A stretch of 64,000 bases of DNA from Pseudomonadota bacterium (GTDB lineage: Bacteria > Pseudomonadota > Alphaproteobacteria > Micavibrionales > CSBR16-224): the NCBI GenBank assembly GCA_013285465.1, contig CP053449.1, positions 1,115,540 through 1,179,539 on the forward strand. Reading direction: 5' to 3'. Positions within the stretch are counted from its first letter, which is position 1. Every line of letters starts with the position of its first letter. Positions 43,285 to 56,030 of this stretch are shown here, one piece after another. Both the position numbers and the translations under genes were made by a program. Under the pieces are notes generated by a model. It searched no databases. It saw only the letters and a program-made list of their open reading frames with translations, and was not told the origin of the DNA.

Positions 43285-44501
43285 CGCCGGAAGCAGCTGT
43301 AACGGAAGAAATGGTCTCGGTCGCGGGACAAACACAAATCAAGCCCTTTACGATGAATTTCGGGCCGCAGCATCCTGCCGCGCATGGCGTGTTGCGTCTG
43401 GTCATGGAAATGGACGGCGAGATCGTGGAGCGTTGCGATCCGCATATCGGCCTGCTGCATCGCGGCACGGAAAAGCTGATCGAATATAAAACCTATACGC
43501 AGGCCGTGCCGTATTTTGACCGTCTGGATTACGTCGCGCCGATGAATCAGGAACATGCTTTCGCATTGGCGACGGAAAATCTGCTAGGCATCGAAGTGCC
43601 GGAGCGGGCGCAGTATATCCGCGTCCTGTTTTCCGAGCTGACGCGCATTTTGAACCATTTGCTGAATATCACGACTTTTGCGCTCGATGTCGGGGCGATT
43701 ACACCGTCGCTATGGGGTTTTGAAGAACGTGAAAAAGGTATGGAATTCTATGACCGTATTTGCGGCGCACGCATTCACGCCAATTATTTCCGCCCCGGCG
43801 GCGTACATCAGGATATGCCCGAAGGTCTGGCCGAGGATATGTATGACTATGCCGAACAAATTCCGGTCTTTTTGAATGATCTGGAAGAATTGCTGACCGA
43901 AAACCGTATTTTCAAACAGCGTACCGTCGATATCGGCGTGGCGACAAAGGAAGAGGCGCTGGACTGGGGATTTACCGGACCGATGCTGCGGGCCTCCGGT
44001 GTGGCGTGGGATTTGCGTAAAAGCCAGCCCTATGAAGTCTATGACCGTATGGATTTTGACATTCCGGTCGGCAAAACCGGCGATTGCTATGCGCGTTACC
44101 TGATCCGTATGGAAGAAATGCGCCAATCGGCGAAAATCATGAAACAGGCTATCGCCGAAATGCCGAAAGGCGCGGTGATGGTTGACAATAACAAGATTGC
44201 GCCGCCGAAACGCGCGGATATGAAACAGTCGATGGAGGCGATGATCCATCACTTCAAACTGTATACCGAAGGCTATCATGTGCCGAAAGGCGAGACCTAT
44301 GCCGCTGTGGAAGCCCCGAAAGGCGAATTCGGCGTCTATCTGGTCTCCGACGGCAGCAGCAAACCTTACCGTTGCCATATGCGCGCGCCGGGCTTTGCGC
44401 ATTTGGCGGCTTTGGATCATCTGTCGCGCGGGCATATGCTGGCGGATGCGGTGGCAATCATCGGGGCGATGGATATTGTATTTGGAGAAATCGACCGCTG
44501 A
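43281..44501 (+). CDS. nuoD: NADH-quinone oxidoreductase subunit D
   Basis: The protein has 406 residues. [22 protein letters not shown] is the NuoD start, with the quinone-site His in HRGTEKLIE. The C-terminus ends [14 protein letters not shown], typical of the family. It forms the quinone chamber with NuoB. Confidence 0.97.
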   Translation: MTPEAAVTEEMVSVAGQTQIKPFTMNFGPQHPAAHGVLRLVMEMDGEIVERCDPHIGLLHRGTEKLIEYKTYTQAVPYFDRLDYVAPMNQEHAFALATENLLGIEVPERAQYIRVLFSELTRILNHLLNITTFALDVGAITPSLWGFEEREKGMEFYDRICGARIHANYFRPGGVHQDMPEGLAEDMYDYAEQIPVFLNDLEELLTENRIFKQRTVDIGVATKEEALDWGFTGPMLRASGVAWDLRKSQPYEVYDRMDFDIPVGKTGDCYARYLIRMEEMRQSAKIMKQAIAEMPKGAVMVDNNKIAPPKRADMKQSMEAMIHHFKLYTEGYHVPKGETYAAVEAPKGEFGVYLVSDGSSKPYRCHMRAPGFAHLAALDHLSRGHMLADAVAIIGAMDIVFGEIDR

Positions 44502-44532
44502 TACGCAGCGGTGATGACAAGGTGAAAGAAAA

Positions 44533-45192
44533 ATGGGCAGTTTACGCGTCACAAAATTCGATCAGCCGAAAAGCTTCAAATTTTCGAAAGAAAATATGGC
44601 GAAGATTGAGGATATCCTGAAAAAATATCCGTCCAACCAGAAGCAAAGCGCGGTGATGCCGCTCTTGGATCTGGCGCAGCGTCAGCATGGCGGCTGGATT
44701 CCTGAAGCGGCGATGGAGGAAATCGGCCGCGTGTTGGATATGCCGCGCTTGAAAGTTTTTGAAGTTGCGACATTCTACACGATGTATAATTTGACACCCG
44801 TCGGCGAATATTTGCTGCAATTCTGCACCACAACCCCTTGCTGGCTGTGCGGTAGCGGCGACATCGTCAAAGCGGCGGAGGAGCATCTGGGCGCAAAAAT
44901 CGGTGAAACCACCAAAGACGGTAAATTCACACTGGTTGAGGTCGAATGCCTCGGCGCCTGCGTGAATGCGCCGATGGTACAGGTCAATGACGATTATTAC
45001 GAAGACCTGACGCCTGAATTGATTGTGACGCTGCTAAAAGATTTGAAAGCCGGCAAGAAGATCAGCTTCGGCTCACAGACCGGTCGCAAAGGCTCTTGCG
45101 CGCAGGACGGCCCGACCACGCTGGAGTCGCAAGCGAAAAAGGCGAAGGTCGCCATGGCTGAAGATCAGAAAAAAAGCGGTAAGAAGGGGTAA
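44533..45192 (+). CDS. nuoE: NADH-quinone oxidoreductase subunit E
   Basis: The 219-residue thioredoxin-like protein holds a [2Fe-2S] cluster. Ligands are in [10 protein letters not shown], and Cys residues in [14 protein letters not shown]-terminal extension of ~45 residues ([14 protein letters not shown], then Lys-rich) is common in alphaproteobacteria. The gene follows nuoD after 31 nt. Confidence 0.96.
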   Translation: MGSLRVTKFDQPKSFKFSKENMAKIEDILKKYPSNQKQSAVMPLLDLAQRQHGGWIPEAAMEEIGRVLDMPRLKVFEVATFYTMYNLTPVGEYLLQFCTTTPCWLCGSGDIVKAAEEHLGAKIGETTKDGKFTLVEVECLGACVNAPMVQVNDDYYEDLTPELIVTLLKDLKAGKKISFGSQTGRKGSCAQDGPTTLESQAKKAKVAMAEDQKKSGKKG

Positions 45193-45199
45193 GTGACAC

Positions 45200-46477
45200 A
45201 TGTTGCAGGATAAAGACCGCATTTTCACCAATCTTTACGGCTGGGACGGCACCGATCTGAAATCATCGAAAAAACGCGGTGATTGGAGCAATACGAAAAA
45301 GCTGATCGGTAAAGGTCGCGAATGGCTTATCGAGGAAATGAAAGCCTCCGGTATGCGCGGACGCGGCGGTGCAGGTTTCCCGACGGGGCTGAAATGGTCT
45401 TTTATGCCCAAAGACAGCGGTAAACCGCAATATCTGGTTGTGAATGCCGATGAATCCGAACCCGGTACCTGTAAAGACCGCGATATCCTGCGTCACGAAC
45501 CGCATAAACTGATTGAAGGCTGTCTGCTGGCAGGTTTCGCCATCAGCGCCAATACCGGATATATCTATATCCGCGGTGAATTTTATAATGAGGCGATGGC
45601 ACTGCAAAAAGCCATTGATGAAGCCTATGATGCCGGATTGCTCGGTAAAAACGCCGCGAAATCGGGATGGGATTTTGATCTCTATATTCATCGCGGGGCA
45701 GGGGCTTATATCTGCGGCGAGGAAAGCGCGCTCCTGAACTCGCTGGAAGGCAAAAAAGGCATGCCGCGCAACAAGCCGCCCTTTCCGGCGATGGCAGGGC
45801 TTTATGCCTGCCCGACGACCGTCAATAATGTTGAGACAATTGCGGCGGTGCCGGATATTATGCGACGCGGCGGCAGCTGGTTTTCATCCTTTGGTAACGA
45901 GAACAACCGCGGCACGAAACTGTTTTGCATTTCCGGTCATGTCAACCGCCCCTGTAATGTGGAGGAATCTCTGAGTATTCCGCTGCATGAATTGATTGAA
46001 AAACATGCGGGCGGCGTGCGCGGCGGCTGGGATAATCTTTTGGCGGTTCTGCCGGGCGGATCATCCACGCCCATTCTGCCGCGCCATATCTGCGACACGG
46101 TACTGATGGATTTTGACAGCCTGAAAGCCGTGCAGTCCAGCCTTGGCACGGCGGCGGTGATTGTGATGGATAAATCCACCGATGTCGTGCAGGCGATTAC
46201 GCGTCTGTCGCAATTTTACTGGCATGAAAGCTGCGGCCAATGCACGCCCTGCCGTGAAGGGACGGGCTGGATATGGCGCATGATGAAGCAAATGACCACA
46301 GGCGAAGCGTCAATCAAGGATATCGATATGCTGCTGGATGTCTGCGGGCAGATGGAGGGCAACTCGATTTGCGCCCATGCCGATGCCGCGGCCTGGCCGA
46401 TACAGGGCTTGATGCGCCATTTCCGCGATGAGGTTGAGCGCCGCATCATCGAATACCGCAAAACGCAGGCGGCTTGA
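45200..46477 (+). CDS. nuoF: NADH-quinone oxidoreductase subunit F
   Basis: The 425-residue NADH- and FMN-binding subunit contains [15 protein letters not shown] (FMN/NADH region), [13 protein letters not shown] and the [4Fe-4S] ligands [14 protein letters not shown]. It is where NADH donates electrons. Confidence 0.97.
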   Translation: MLQDKDRIFTNLYGWDGTDLKSSKKRGDWSNTKKLIGKGREWLIEEMKASGMRGRGGAGFPTGLKWSFMPKDSGKPQYLVVNADESEPGTCKDRDILRHEPHKLIEGCLLAGFAISANTGYIYIRGEFYNEAMALQKAIDEAYDAGLLGKNAAKSGWDFDLYIHRGAGAYICGEESALLNSLEGKKGMPRNKPPFPAMAGLYACPTTVNNVETIAAVPDIMRRGGSWFSSFGNENNRGTKLFCISGHVNRPCNVEESLSIPLHELIEKHAGGVRGGWDNLLAVLPGGSSTPILPRHICDTVLMDFDSLKAVQSSLGTAAVIVMDKSTDVVQAITRLSQFYWHESCGQCTPCREGTGWIWRMMKQMTTGEASIKDIDMLLDVCGQMEGNSICAHADAAAWPIQGLMRHFRDEVERRIIEYRKTQAA

Positions 46478-46506
46478 AGAGTTTAGAAGAGTAGAAGGAC
46501 AAGACG

Positions 46507-48585
46507 ATGCCGAAATTGACAATCGACGATATTGAAGTCACGGTCGAACCCGGTACATCGCTGTTACAGGCAGCGGAGCAGCTCGGAATTGAAATTCCGC
46601 GTTTCTGCTATCACGACAAATTGTCGGTTCCGGCGAATTGCCGCATGTGCCTTGTCGAAGTTGAGGGCGCGCCGAAACTGGCTGCCAGTTGCGCCATGCC
46701 TTGCGGTGAAAATATGAATGTGAAGACCGGCTCGGAAAAAGTACGCCGCGCCCGTCAGGGAATGATGGAATTCCTGCTGATTAACCATCCGCTGGACTGT
46801 CCGATCTGCGATCAGGGCGGCGAATGCGATTTGCAGGATCAGGCCATGGCCTATGGTTTTGACCGCAGCCGTTTTGAGGAAGACAAACGCGCGGTCAAAG
46901 ATAAAGAACTGGGCCCGGTTGTAAAAACGGTGATGACACGCTGCATCCATTGCACACGCTGTGTTCGTTTCGGCGATGAAGTTGCGGGAACGCAGGAGCT
47001 GGGTGTGCTGAACCGCGGCGAGCATCTGGAAATCGGCACTTATGTTGAACAAATGATGACATCGGAACTGTCGGGCAATCTGGTTGATGTCTGTCCGGTC
47101 GGCGCATTGACGGCAAAACCTTATGCTTTTATCGCCCGCCCGTGGGAACTGGTGAAAACGGAAAGCATTGATGCGCTGGATGCGGTCGGCTCGAATATCC
47201 GCATTGATTGCCGCGGCAACCAGATTATGCGCATTTTGCCGCGCCTGCATGAAGATGTGAACGAGGAATGGATTTCCGACAAAACCCGCCATGCCTGTGA
47301 CGGGCTGCGCGTAAATCGCCTTGACCGCCCTTATCTGCGCGATGCGAAAGGCAAATTGAAGCCTGCCTCATGGACGGATGCATTTGAAGCGGTGGCTGAA
47401 CGTTTAAAAGGCGTGGATGGCAAGAAAGTCGCCGCCGTAACGGGTGATCTTTGTGACGTTGAATCAATGATGGCGCTGAAAGACCTGATGGCAGGGCTGG
47501 GCAGCCCGCATATGGAATGCCGTCAGGACGGTGCGAAATTTGATCCGTATCAGCCATGCGGTTACGGTTTTAACACAACGATTGCCGGTGTGGAAGAGGC
47601 GGATGCCATTCTGCTGATCGGTACCAATCCGCGCTGGGAAGCGGCAATGCTGAATGCCCGCATCCATAAAAACTGGCGTGCCAATAACACAAAAATCGGT
47701 TTCATTGGCCCGCGTGCCGATCTGAACTATGAATATGCGCATCTGGGCACCGGTTCGGACGCGCTGGAAGACCTGCTGGCCGGCAAACACAGTTTTGCCG
47801 CAGTATTGGAAAAAGCTGAAAAGCCGATGCTGATATTGGGCATGGGGGCTGTGCGCCGCGATGACGGCTTGGCCGTTCACGCGATGGCGCGCGCGGTTGC
47901 TGAAAAATTCGGCATGGTGCGTGATGATTGGAACGGCTTTAACCTATTGCAGTTGGCGGCGGCCCGTATGGGGGCTTTGTCCATCGGTTTTGTGCCGGAT
48001 CAGGCGCGGGGCGGGCTGGATATGGACGGTATTATCGCCGCATCGAAAACAGGTGATATCGAGATTCTGTATGCGCTGGGCGCAGATGAGCTTCCCTATG
48101 ACCGCCTGAGCAAAAAGACTTTTGTGATTTATCAGGGCCATCACGGTGATGCTGGTGCGGCGCGGGCGGATGTGATCTTCCCCGGTGCGGCCTATACGGA
48201 AAAACCCGGCCTGTATGTCAATCTGGAAGGGCGCGTGCAAACGGCACGCAAAGCGGCGTTTCCACCCGGCGATGCGCGGGAGGACTGGACAATTCTCAGA
48301 GCGCTGTCCTCGCATATGGGTTATCCGCTGCCCTATGATAATCCGGCGGAGCTTCGCGCACGCCTGATTCAGGAAAACGAGATGTTTGATCATATTGATC
48401 AAATTCCGCATGCGGCATGGAAAACATTTGCGGCAGATGCAGGCGATGTGAAAAAACTGCCTTTCCGTCTGCCGGTGGCCAATTTTTACAAAACCTGTCC
48501 GGTTAGCCGTGTCTCGGTAACGATGCAGGAATGCACGGACGCTTTTGTTGATAAAACAATGGAGAAGAAACGGGCAAATGCTTGA
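46507..48585 (+). CDS. nuoG: NADH-quinone oxidoreductase subunit G
   Basis: The protein has 692 residues. The N-terminal [2Fe-2S] ferredoxin domain ([18 protein letters not shown]) precedes a His-ligated [4Fe-4S] region ([18 protein letters not shown]) and a further cluster ([13 protein letters not shown], then [12 protein letters not shown]). A molybdopterin-like domain without catalytic function follows. It is the electron wire of the peripheral arm. Its end overlaps the nuoH start by 8 nt. Confidence 0.97.
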   Translation: MPKLTIDDIEVTVEPGTSLLQAAEQLGIEIPRFCYHDKLSVPANCRMCLVEVEGAPKLAASCAMPCGENMNVKTGSEKVRRARQGMMEFLLINHPLDCPICDQGGECDLQDQAMAYGFDRSRFEEDKRAVKDKELGPVVKTVMTRCIHCTRCVRFGDEVAGTQELGVLNRGEHLEIGTYVEQMMTSELSGNLVDVCPVGALTAKPYAFIARPWELVKTESIDALDAVGSNIRIDCRGNQIMRILPRLHEDVNEEWISDKTRHACDGLRVNRLDRPYLRDAKGKLKPASWTDAFEAVAERLKGVDGKKVAAVTGDLCDVESMMALKDLMAGLGSPHMECRQDGAKFDPYQPCGYGFNTTIAGVEEADAILLIGTNPRWEAAMLNARIHKNWRANNTKIGFIGPRADLNYEYAHLGTGSDALEDLLAGKHSFAAVLEKAEKPMLILGMGAVRRDDGLAVHAMARAVAEKFGMVRDDWNGFNLLQLAAARMGALSIGFVPDQARGGLDMDGIIAASKTGDIEILYALGADELPYDRLSKKTFVIYQGHHGDAGAARADVIFPGAAYTEKPGLYVNLEGRVQTARKAAFPPGDAREDWTILRALSSHMGYPLPYDNPAELRARLIQENEMFDHIDQIPHAAWKTFAADAGDVKKLPFRLPVANFYKTCPVSRVSVTMQECTDAFVDKTMEKKRANA

Positions 48586-49597
48586 AACTCTTTTAGGATA
48601 TATTGTTCCGACCGCGATTATTGTGGCCAAGATCGTGTTGATCATTTTGCCGCTTCTGGTCGCCGTGGCGTATCTGACCTATGCCGAGCGCAAGGTGATG
48701 GCTGCCATGCAAATGCGGCAGGGGCCGATGATGGTCGGGCCCTTTGGTTTGCTGCAGCCGCTGGCTGACGGTATCAAGCTCTTTGCGAAGGAAACGATTT
48801 TGCCGGTGCGCTCCAGCAAGGTGATTTTCGTGATCGCGCCGATGCTGACCTTTATGCTCAGCCTTGTCGCATGGGCGGTTATTCCCTTTGATGAAGGCAT
48901 GGTGCTGGCCGATATCAATGTCGGCGTGCTGTATCTGTTCGCAATTTCCTCGCTGGGGGTTTACGGCATTCTGATGGCGGGCTGGGCATCCAACTCACGC
49001 TATGCCTTCCTTGGCGGCTTGCGCTCTGCTGCGCAGATGGTCTCTTATGAGGTCTCCATCGGTTTTGTGATTATTACGGTGCTGCTGACGACGGGGTCGC
49101 TTAATCTCAGCGATATCGTTATGGCCGAGCGGACATGGTGGATGAATTTACTGCTGTTCCCGATGTTCGTGGTGTTCCTGATTTCCGCATTGGCGGAAAC
49201 AAACCGCGCCCCCTTTGATCTGCCCGAGGGTGAGTCAGAGCTGGTCGGCGGTTATAACGTCGAATATTCGGCCATGACTTTCGCGCTGTTCTTCCTGGGC
49301 GAATACGCCAATATGATTTTGATGAGCGGTATGACGGTTGTGCTGTTCCTCGGCGGCTGGCTGCCGCCCTTCGGAATGGAAATCGCGTGGCTGTCATGGG
49401 TGCCGGGGCTGATCTGGTTCGGCGCGAAAACGGCGGCGGTTCTGTTTGTTTTTGTATGGTCGCGGGCGACATTGCCGCGCTACCGCTATGACCAGCTGAT
49501 GCGTCTTGGCTGGAAAGTGTTTTTACCCTTTACGCTGTTCTGGGTCATTGTGGTTGCCGGAACATTGCTGGCAAATAACAGCCTGCCGGTGTTTTAA
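48578..49597 (+). CDS. nuoH: NADH-quinone oxidoreductase subunit H
   Basis: The 339-residue, eight-helix protein has [20 protein letters not shown] and [17 protein letters not shown], and then [21 protein letters not shown], all NuoH/ND1 signatures. It joins the peripheral arm to the proton-pumping arm. The ATG at 48578 is in-frame with MLETLLGY, a better N-terminus than the upstream 48545. Confidence 0.97.
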   Translation: MLETLLGYIVPTAIIVAKIVLIILPLLVAVAYLTYAERKVMAAMQMRQGPMMVGPFGLLQPLADGIKLFAKETILPVRSSKVIFVIAPMLTFMLSLVAWAVIPFDEGMVLADINVGVLYLFAISSLGVYGILMAGWASNSRYAFLGGLRSAAQMVSYEVSIGFVIITVLLTTGSLNLSDIVMAERTWWMNLLLFPMFVVFLISALAETNRAPFDLPEGESELVGGYNVEYSAMTFALFFLGEYANMILMSGMTVVLFLGGWLPPFGMEIAWLSWVPGLIWFGAKTAAVLFVFVWSRATLPRYRYDQLMRLGWKVFLPFTLFWVIVVAGTLLANNSLPVF

Positions 49598-49613
49598 GAA
49601 AGGTTTTTGACGA

Positions 49614-50102
49614 ATGAGCTTTACAGACAGAATGGTGCGCGGCTTTCTTTTGACCGAACTGGTGCGCGGTTTTTGGCTGACATTCAAATATATGTTCAAG
49701 CCGAAAGTGACATTGAACTATCCGTTTGAAAAAGGCCCAATCAGCCCGCGTTTTCGCGGTGAGCATGCATTGCGCCGCTATCCGAACGGAGAGGAACGCT
49801 GTATCGCCTGTAAATTATGCGAGGCGATCTGCCCCGCCATGGCCATTACGATCGAGGCCGAACCGCGCGATGACGGCAGCCGCCGCACAACGCGCTATGA
49901 CATTGACATGATCAAATGCATCTATTGCGGTTTGTGTCAGGAAGCCTGCCCCGTTGACGCAATTGTCGAAGGGCCGAATTTCGAATATGCGACGGAAACG
50001 CGCGAAGAGCTTTATTACAATAAGGAAAAACTGCTGGAAAACGGCGATATCTGGGAGGCGCAGATCGCCCGTAATATCGAAGCCGATGCACCTTACCGGT
50101 AA
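49614..50102 (+). CDS. nuoI: NADH-quinone oxidoreductase subunit I
   Basis: The 162-residue protein has two [4Fe-4S] motifs, [16 protein letters not shown] and [16 protein letters not shown]. These are the N6a and N6b clusters. Confidence 0.98.
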   Translation: MSFTDRMVRGFLLTELVRGFWLTFKYMFKPKVTLNYPFEKGPISPRFRGEHALRRYPNGEERCIACKLCEAICPAMAITIEAEPRDDGSRRTTRYDIDMIKCIYCGLCQEACPVDAIVEGPNFEYATETREELYYNKEKLLENGDIWEAQIARNIEADAPYR

Positions 50103-50129
50103 GCCGAGAAAAGAACGAAGGACAAAAAC

Positions 50130-50744
50130 ATGATTGAAGCCCTGGTATTCTATATGTTCGCATCCGTGCTGATCGCCAGCGGCGTGATGGTAATCACGGC
50201 GCGGAACTCCGTGCATTCCGTCCTGTTTCTGATTTTGGCTTTTTTCAACGCCGCCGGATTATTTGTGCTATTGGGCGCGGAATTTGTCGCGATGATCCTT
50301 GTGATCGTCTATGTCGGTGCTGTGGCTGTGCTGTTCCTGTTTGTCGTGATGATGCTGGATGTCGGGCGCGTGAATATCAAGGAGGGGCTGGTCAGCTATC
50401 TGCCGATTGGCGGGTTGGTCGGGCTTGTCTTGCTGGCAGAGCTGGTCTGGCTTTACTGGACATGGGAATTCTCCGCAGGGGCCGTGCAGAACCGCCTTGC
50501 ACCGATGAGCACGGATGCCGGTGTCACCAACACCCATGCGCTGGGGCAAATTCTTTACACGCAGAATGTCTATCTGTTCCAGACGGCGGGTTTGATCCTG
50601 CTGGTGTCAATGATCGGCGCGATTGTGCTGACACTCAGAACGCGGCCCGGTGTGCGTAAGCAGAAAGTCAGCGATCAGGTTTCGCGCCGTCCGGCGGATG
50701 CGATGGAAATCCAACAGGTTGAAACCGGAGCGGGAGTACAATAA
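50130..50744 (+). CDS. nuoJ: NADH-quinone oxidoreductase subunit J
   Basis: The 204-residue protein has five membrane helices. It begins [20 protein letters not shown] and contains [27 protein letters not shown] (split), the NuoJ signatures. A short soluble tail ends the protein. Its last base is the first base of nuoK (TAATG overlap). Confidence 0.96.
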   Translation: MIEALVFYMFASVLIASGVMVITARNSVHSVLFLILAFFNAAGLFVLLGAEFVAMILVIVYVGAVAVLFLFVVMMLDVGRVNIKEGLVSYLPIGGLVGLVLLAELVWLYWTWEFSAGAVQNRLAPMSTDAGVTNTHALGQILYTQNVYLFQTAGLILLVSMIGAIVLTLRTRPGVRKQKVSDQVSRRPADAMEIQQVETGAGVQ

Positions 50745-51067
50745 TGGACGCAGCATGGTTTGAAATCACAATGACGCATTATCTGGTGGTCAGCGCCGTG
50801 CTGTTCATTCTGGGTGTGTTCGGTATTTTCTTAAACCGCCGTAATCTGATCGTCATCCTGATGTCGATCGAGCTGATGCTGCTTTCCGTCACGGTCAATA
50901 TGGTGACCTTTTCCGCCTATCTGCAGGATTTGACGGGGCAGGTATTTGCGATGTTTATTTTGACGGTTGCGGCGGCAGAGGCCGCCATCGGGCTCGCCAT
51001 TCTTGTGGTGTTCTTCCGTAACCGCGGCACAATCGCCGTTGATGAAATTACGGCGATGAAGGGGTAA
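50744..51067 (+). CDS. nuoK: NADH-quinone oxidoreductase subunit K
   Basis: The 107-residue protein has three helices with the two buried Glu residues in SIELMLLSV and AAEAAIGLA, part of the proton path. It begins directly on the last base of nuoJ. Confidence 0.97.
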   Translation: MDAAWFEITMTHYLVVSAVLFILGVFGIFLNRRNLIVILMSIELMLLSVTVNMVTFSAYLQDLTGQVFAMFILTVAAAEAAIGLAILVVFFRNRGTIAVDEITAMKG

Positions 51068-51074
51068 GAAGACA

Positions 51075-53006
51075 ATGGAACAATTTGCAGTCATTCTTCC
51101 GCTGATGGGCGCAATTATCGCAGGGTTCTTTGGCCGTGTGATCGGTGATCGTGGTGCTCAATTCGTGACCTGCGCCTTTATGCTGCTGGCGGCTTTTATC
51201 TCGATCGGTATTTTTCGCGACCTGTCGGCGGGCGGTGAAACGCTGCATGTGCCGCTGTTTACATGGATTCAATCCGGTACGCTGGATGTGGCCTGGGCGC
51301 TGCGCTTTGACACGCTGTCGGCGGTGATGATCACGGTCGTGAATGTTGTCTCCGCCGCGGTGCATGTTTACTCCATCGGCTATATGAGTCATGACAAATG
51401 CAAGGCGCGTTTTATGGCCTATCTCAGCCTGTTTACCTTTGCGATGCTGATGCTGGTCACGGCGGACAACCTATTGCAGATGTTCTTCGGCTGGGAAGGG
51501 GTCGGTCTGGCCTCCTATCTGTTGATCGGTTTCTGGAACCATAAACCCAGTGCCAATGCGGCGGCGGTCAAAGCCTTTATCGTCAACCGTATCGGTGACT
51601 TCGGCCTGATACTGGGCGTGATGACGCTGTTCGCGATTTTCGGAACGCTTGATTTTGATGCGATTTTCTCCGATACCGAAAATGCCGCCCATGCGATGTT
51701 CGTGTTTATGGGCTATGACATTCATGCGCTGTCTCTGGCCTGCGGCTTGCTGTTCATCGGCGCGATGGGTAAATCCGCACAGCTGGGTCTGCATACATGG
51801 CTGCCCGATGCGATGGAAGGCCCGACGCCTGTTTCCGCACTAATCCACGCCGCGACGATGGTCACCGCAGGGGTGTTCCTTGTGGCGCGTATGTCGCCGC
51901 TGTTTGAATATGCGCCCGTGGTGCAGGAATTTATCACGGTTGTCGGTGCGCTGACGGCGCTGATTGCGGCGACGATTGCGCTGACGCAATTTGATATCAA
52001 ACGGGTGATTGCCTATTCGACGATGAGCCAGCTGGGCTATATGTTTTTTGCGCTCGGCGTGTCTGCCTATGGTGCGGCGATTTTCCACCTTTTCACCCAC
52101 GCATTTTTCAAGGCGCTGCTGTTCCTTGGCGCGGGCTCCGTCATCCATGCCATGTCCGATGAACAGGATATGCGCTATATGGGCGGCATCTGGAAGAAAA
52201 TTCCGGTGACCTATGCGGTGATGTGGATTGGCTCACTGGCACTTGCCGGTATTCCGTGGTTCGCGGGATATTTCTCCAAAGATCTGATTTTGGAGGCCGC
52301 CTTTGCCGCACATTCCCCCGTCGGTACATTTGCTTTCTGGTGCGGTATTATTGCCGCCTTTCTGACGGCATTCTATTCCTGGCGTCTGCTGTTTATGACC
52401 TTCCACGGCCAGCCGCGCGCGGATGAAAAAGTCATGGCGCATATCCATGAAGCGCCTTCGGTGATGCGTTTGCCGCTTTACGTTCTGGCTGCAGGCTCTT
52501 TATTCGCCGGCAGCATTTTCGCGGGACGCTTTGTCGGTGAGGGGCGGATGGAGTTCTGGCGGGAAAGCCTGTTTGTGCTGCCTGGCAATGACACAATTGA
52601 AGCCGCGCATCATGCACCGCATTGGGTCGCTTTGCTGCCGGTCGGTATTGCGACAGCGGGGATTGTGCTGGCCTATCTGTTCTATATGGTGGCCAGAACA
52701 TTGCCGCAGTCTTTCACAACGACTTTCCCGGCTATTCACCGCCTGTTGTTCAATAAATGGTATTTTGACGAGATTTACGATGCCGTTTTCGTCCGCACGG
52801 CGCATAAGCTGGGCTATGCGCTCTGGAAGGGCGGTGATGAAATGATTATTGACCGTCTCGGTCCTGACGGCGTTGCCAAAACAATGTCGCTGACCGGAGA
52901 AAAGGTCGCAGATGCGGAAACGGGCTATGTCTACCATTATGCTTTCGCGATGCTGGTCGGCGTGGCTGTCCTGACGGGGCTCTATTTCTACAAGGTTTAC
53001 GGATAA
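51075..53006 (+). CDS. nuoL: NADH-quinone oxidoreductase subunit L
   Basis: The 643-residue antiporter-like subunit contains FFGWEGVGLASYLLIGFW, GKSAQLGLHTWLPDAMEGPTPVSALIHAATMVTAG (split) and IKRVIAYSTMSQLGYMFFALG, the ND5 core. The C-terminal lateral helix is expected at the end. It is the farthest proton-pumping unit of the membrane arm. Confidence 0.97.
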   Translation: MEQFAVILPLMGAIIAGFFGRVIGDRGAQFVTCAFMLLAAFISIGIFRDLSAGGETLHVPLFTWIQSGTLDVAWALRFDTLSAVMITVVNVVSAAVHVYSIGYMSHDKCKARFMAYLSLFTFAMLMLVTADNLLQMFFGWEGVGLASYLLIGFWNHKPSANAAAVKAFIVNRIGDFGLILGVMTLFAIFGTLDFDAIFSDTENAAHAMFVFMGYDIHALSLACGLLFIGAMGKSAQLGLHTWLPDAMEGPTPVSALIHAATMVTAGVFLVARMSPLFEYAPVVQEFITVVGALTALIAATIALTQFDIKRVIAYSTMSQLGYMFFALGVSAYGAAIFHLFTHAFFKALLFLGAGSVIHAMSDEQDMRYMGGIWKKIPVTYAVMWIGSLALAGIPWFAGYFSKDLILEAAFAAHSPVGTFAFWCGIIAAFLTAFYSWRLLFMTFHGQPRADEKVMAHIHEAPSVMRLPLYVLAAGSLFAGSIFAGRFVGEGRMEFWRESLFVLPGNDTIEAAHHAPHWVALLPVGIATAGIVLAYLFYMVARTLPQSFTTTFPAIHRLLFNKWYFDEIYDAVFVRTAHKLGYALWKGGDEMIIDRLGPDGVAKTMSLTGEKVADAETGYVYHYAFAMLVGVAVLTGLYFYKVYG

Positions 53007-53022
53007 ATAAGGAAGAAGAATT

Positions 53023-54582
53023 GTGAACAATTTTCCGATACTTTCGCTTATCACGTTCCTGCCGCTGTTCGGCGCATTCTTCATCCTGCTGATTAACAGC
53101 AAGAATGATGAAGATGTGACCCGCAATGCGCGTTACGTGGCATTGTTTACGTCATTATTTACCTTCGGCGTTTCGCTGGTGATGTATGCGATGTTCAAGC
53201 CCGGCAATCCGGGGTTTCAGCTGGTGGAAACATGGCATTGGATGCCGTCGCTGAAAATCAATTACAAGATGGGCGTGGACGGTATTTCCGTTCTGTTCGT
53301 ACTGCTGTCGACCTTTTTGACACCGATTTGTATTCTGGCCAGCTGGTTTTCCATCAACAAACATGTCAAAGAATATATGATCGCCTTTATGGTGCTGGAA
53401 ACCATGATGGTCGGCATGTTCTGTGCGCTTGATCTGGTCGTGTTCTATATTTTCTTCGAGGCCGTGCTGATCCCGATGTTCATTATCATCGGTGTATGGG
53501 GCGGTCCGCGCCGCGTTTATGCCGCGTTTAAATTTTTCCTATATACGCTGCTCGGTTCCGTGCTGATGCTGCTGGCGGTGCTGGCGATGTATGTTTATAC
53601 CGGCACGACGGATATTATGGTGCTGATGGAAAAAACGCATTTCCCGCTGCAGATGCAATATTGGCTGTTCTTGGCCTTTTTCGCTTCTTTTGCGGTCAAG
53701 GTGCCGATGTGGCCGGTGCATACATGGCTTCCCGATGCGCATGTCGAGGCACCGACGGCAGGCTCCGTCATTCTGGCAGGGGTGCTGTTGAAAATGGGCG
53801 GATACGGCTTCCTGAGGTTTTCCGTACCGATGCTGCCGGTTGCGACAGCTTATTTCACGCCTTATATCTATGCACTCAGCATTATCGCGATTATCTATAC
53901 CTCGCTGGTCGCGCTGGCGCAAAAGGACATGAAAAAGCTGATCGCTTATTCCTCCGTGGCGCATATGGGTTTTGTGACGCTTGGTATCTTTACGCTGACC
54001 GAACAGGGGATGGAGGGCGCGATGTTCCAGATGCTCTCGCATGGTGTTGTCTCGGCGGCACTGTTCCTGTGCGTCGGCGTTGTTTATGACCGTTTGCACA
54101 CGCGGGATATCGGGCGCTATGGCGGTGTGGTCAATGTTATGCCGCGTTATGCGACGGTGTTTATGATCTTTATGCTTGGCTCCATCGGTTTGCCGGGGAC
54201 AAGCGGCTTTGTCGGCGAGTTTCTGGCTTTGCTGGGTGCGTTCCGCGTCAATACGACGGTGGCGGTTCTGGCGGCGACAGGGGTTGTACTGGGCGCAGCC
54301 TATATGCTGTATCTCTACCGTGCCGTTGTTTTCGGACCGCTGGAACATGATGATGTCCGCCGGATGCCCGATCTCTCCGCCCGCGAAATCAGCATGTTTG
54401 TGCCGCTGGCCTTTTTGGTTATCTGGATGGGGGTCTACCCGTCAGCGGTATTGAAAACGATTTCGCCGGCTGTCGATAAAACGATCAGACTGTACCAACA
54501 GGGAATCGAATATGCGGCGGAACATGAGCTGCCAATAAAAGAGAATGCGGCCGCGCCGCAGACGGAAGGATTAAAAGAATGA
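53023..54582 (+). CDS. nuoM: NADH-quinone oxidoreductase subunit M
   Basis: The 519-residue ND4-like subunit starts at GTG with AAGGAAGAAG upstream. Antiporter motifs include [38 protein letters not shown] and [19 protein letters not shown]. nuoN begins 4 nt inside its end. Confidence 0.97.
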   Translation: MNNFPILSLITFLPLFGAFFILLINSKNDEDVTRNARYVALFTSLFTFGVSLVMYAMFKPGNPGFQLVETWHWMPSLKINYKMGVDGISVLFVLLSTFLTPICILASWFSINKHVKEYMIAFMVLETMMVGMFCALDLVVFYIFFEAVLIPMFIIIGVWGGPRRVYAAFKFFLYTLLGSVLMLLAVLAMYVYTGTTDIMVLMEKTHFPLQMQYWLFLAFFASFAVKVPMWPVHTWLPDAHVEAPTAGSVILAGVLLKMGGYGFLRFSVPMLPVATAYFTPYIYALSIIAIIYTSLVALAQKDMKKLIAYSSVAHMGFVTLGIFTLTEQGMEGAMFQMLSHGVVSAALFLCVGVVYDRLHTRDIGRYGGVVNVMPRYATVFMIFMLGSIGLPGTSGFVGEFLALLGAFRVNTTVAVLAATGVVLGAAYMLYLYRAVVFGPLEHDDVRRMPDLSAREISMFVPLAFLVIWMGVYPSAVLKTISPAVDKTIRLYQQGIEYAAEHELPIKENAAAPQTEGLKE

Positions 54583-56030
54583 TTGTCGGAACATTTGATC
54601 TGTTGCCCGTGGCGCCGGAAATTCTTGTGGCGGTAATGGGGATGCTGCTTTTGGTTCTTGGCGTTTTTCTGGGAGATAAGAGCTTCCGCCTGATTTCCTG
54701 GTACACGGTTCTCAGCTTTGCCGTAACAGCGGCCTTGTTGCTGCGTTTCCCTGACGGAACGATTCCGGCCTTCGGCGGGTTGTTTATTTCCGAGCCTTTT
54801 GCCGTTTTCATGAAAATACTGGTCTTGTTCGGCGGGGCGCTGTCGGTGCTGATGGCGATGCAATATGCCGAAAGGCAGAAAATAGCGCGGTTTGAATATC
54901 CTGTATTGGTGCTGTTCTCCGTACTTGGCATGATGATGATGCTGTCGGCAAATGATCTGATCTCGCTTTATATGGGACTGGAACTGCAAAGCCTGCCGCT
55001 TTACGTGCTGGCGGCACTAAACCGTGACAGCCTGAAATCCTCCGAGGCAGGCGTGAAATATTTTGTGCTGGGCGCCTTATCTTCCGGACTGCTGCTTTAC
55101 GGTTGCTCGATGGTCTACGGCTTTGCCGGAACCACCAGCTTCCCCGGTATTGCCGATTCAATGTCTTTGATGGAAGGTGCGCCGTCCATGGGGCTGGTCA
55201 TTGGTCTGGTCTTTATGCTGTCGGGACTGGCCTTTAAAGTATCCGCCGTGCCCTTCCATATGTGGACACCGGACGTCTATGAAGGCGCACCGGCTTCGGT
55301 TGTCAGCTTTTTTGCCATGGTGCCGAAAATCGCGGCGATGGGGCTGCTGGTACGCGTCACGATGAGCGCTTTCGGCGGGATTGCCGACCAGTGGCAGCAG
55401 GTGATCTGGGTGATTGCGGCGGGATCGATGATTGTCGGTGCCTTTGCAGCCTTGCGGCAAACCAATATCCGGCGTTTGATGGCCTATAGCTCCATCGGTC
55501 ATATGGGTTATGCGCTGATTGGCCTTGCCGCAGCCAGCGCCGAAGGTGTGCGCGGGTTGATGCTGTATATGGTGATTTACATGATTACGACAGGCGGCGT
55601 GTTTGCCGTGATCCTGATGATGACGCGCCGCGGACAACAGGCGGAGGAAATCGACGATCTGGCAGGACTGGCAAAATACAATCCGATCATGGCGGCCTGT
55701 ATGGCATTGCTGATGTTCTCTATGGCAGGTATTCCGCCGGTTGCAGGTTTCTTCGGCAAGCTGTTCATTTTTCAGGCAGCTGTCGCGCAGGGCTTTTACT
55801 GTCTGGCAATCATCGGTGTGTTGTCCAGCGTTGTCGCGGCCTATTACTATCTGCGCGTCATCCGCGTCATGTATTTTGACGAACCGGTGAACGAGCTCGA
55901 CCGTGTTGACGATGCGCCCGCCTTATTCGTGATGCGTGGTGCGACTGTCTTCGCGCTGATCTTTGCCGTCATTATCTGGCCGGTCTTTGAAACGCTGACC
56001 CATGCTGTCGAAAGGCTGCTGGGGGCATGA
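54579..56030 (+). CDS. nuoN: NADH-quinone oxidoreductase subunit N
   Basis: The 483-residue ND2-like subunit contains [37 protein letters not shown] and [19 protein letters not shown]. Complex I genes A to N are all present in canonical order without an insertion. Its stop overlaps the birA start (ATGA). Confidence 0.97.
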   Translation: MIVGTFDLLPVAPEILVAVMGMLLLVLGVFLGDKSFRLISWYTVLSFAVTAALLLRFPDGTIPAFGGLFISEPFAVFMKILVLFGGALSVLMAMQYAERQKIARFEYPVLVLFSVLGMMMMLSANDLISLYMGLELQSLPLYVLAALNRDSLKSSEAGVKYFVLGALSSGLLLYGCSMVYGFAGTTSFPGIADSMSLMEGAPSMGLVIGLVFMLSGLAFKVSAVPFHMWTPDVYEGAPASVVSFFAMVPKIAAMGLLVRVTMSAFGGIADQWQQVIWVIAAGSMIVGAFAALRQTNIRRLMAYSSIGHMGYALIGLAAASAEGVRGLMLYMVIYMITTGGVFAVILMMTRRGQQAEEIDDLAGLAKYNPIMAACMALLMFSMAGIPPVAGFFGKLFIFQAAVAQGFYCLAIIGVLSSVVAAYYYLRVIRVMYFDEPVNELDRVDDAPALFVMRGATVFALIFAVIIWPVFETLTHAVERLLGA